Origin: JBAWAP01 sp049589355
GTDB taxonomy: Bacteria > Chloroflexota > Anaerolineae > VGOG01
Direction: 5' to 3'
DNA: 10,871 nucleotides
Assembly: GCA_049589355.1 (NCBI GenBank)
Contig: JBAWAP010000441.1
Span: 1 to 10,871 of the forward strand
The position numbers and the translations under genes were made by a program. The notes beneath the pieces were generated by a model. That model saw only the letters and a list, made by a program, of their open reading frames with translations. It was not told where the DNA came from and did not search any database. This document shows positions 10,790-10,871 of this stretch, one piece after another (position 1 is the first letter of the stretch; each line of letters opens with the position of its first letter).

Positions 10790-10871
10790 ATGAGTGATAT
10801 AGCTATCCGCGTCGAAAACCTGAGCAAGCAATACCGCATTGGCGCCCGGCAGGCGGCCTACCGGACCCTGC
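10790..10871 (+). pseudogene. wzt-J: N-terminal Wzt copy, cut by window end
   Basis: ATG 10790 gives MSDIAIRVENLSKQYRIGAR then QAAYRTL to the last base, with no break in the 27 codons visible. The sequence is closest to wzt-E (IGARQAAYRTL). It may be another remnant or the start of an intact gene; the window does not show which. Confidence 0.75.

Overview
The window (10,871 bp, GC-rich) looks like a chromosomal accessory region of an uncultured bacterium. My best guess is Chloroflexota (Anaerolineae-like). This rests on family types I associate with that group: Wzm/Wzt-type polysaccharide-export genes, DUF433/DUF5615 and UPF0175/DUF3368 pairs, and dispersed ~23-24 bp repeats of the form CCTTCGACAGGCTCAGGACA... 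found inside genes. The assignment is an inference. No rRNA, tRNA, transposase, integrase or CRISPR array was seen. All convincing genes are on the + strand.

Two kinds of material alternate through the window. The first is debris of one gene: ten pieces of a Wzt-type ABC-transporter ATPase (called wzt-A to wzt-J here) at about 1-75, 243-587, 1461-1694, 4304-4337, 4877-5458, 6219-6760, 7630-7794, 8268-8301, 9785-10231 and 10790-window end. Most begin at the same N-terminus (MSDIAIRVENLSKQYRIG). Every piece that can be judged is broken by frameshifts, stops, deletions or the short repeats; wzt-J is cut by the window edge. A C-terminal fragment of the partner permease (Wzm, about 3048-3433) and a fragment of a probable toroid-fold enzyme (2772-3047) add to the picture of a decayed surface-polysaccharide locus.

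The second kind is small two-gene modules, mostly toxin-antitoxin (TA) type, lying between the wzt pieces. In order: an orphan DUF433-like ORF (94-231); a DUF5678-DUF433 fusion with DUF5615 (604-1460); HEPN and possible MNT remnants (1701-1900); HicB with a frameshifted HicA (2243-2684); UPF0175 with a DUF3368 PIN protein (3548-4307); a second HicB-HicA (4368-4842); DUF433 with DUF5615 (5520-6124); an unrecognised overlapping pair (6870-7633); a DUF2281-like antitoxin with a truncated PIN toxin (7824-8311); an AlbA_2/ATPase/wHTH regulator broken into three pieces (8313-9715); and an antitoxin with a YafQ/RelE-type toxin (10265-10773). Pairs are tightly coupled, usually as overlapping stop/start codons.

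The layout is the main result. The wzt 5' end tends to follow the last gene of a module: it overlaps the stop codon at 4304 and 7630, and lies 10-95 bp downstream at 1470, 4877, 6219, 9785 and 10790. New modules tend to start at a few recurrent breakpoints inside wzt, notably GEVVGI|IGRNG, LTGRENIYL and the YSSGM motif. This resembles an accumulating cassette island in which wzt copies act as homology for recombination, or as a tolerated landing place for TA modules. The 23-24 bp repeats also sit in wzt at shared positions, and one copy appears to be nested inside another. The most interesting candidate for something undescribed is the 6870-7633 gene pair, which sits in the array exactly as a TA module would but matches no family I recognise.
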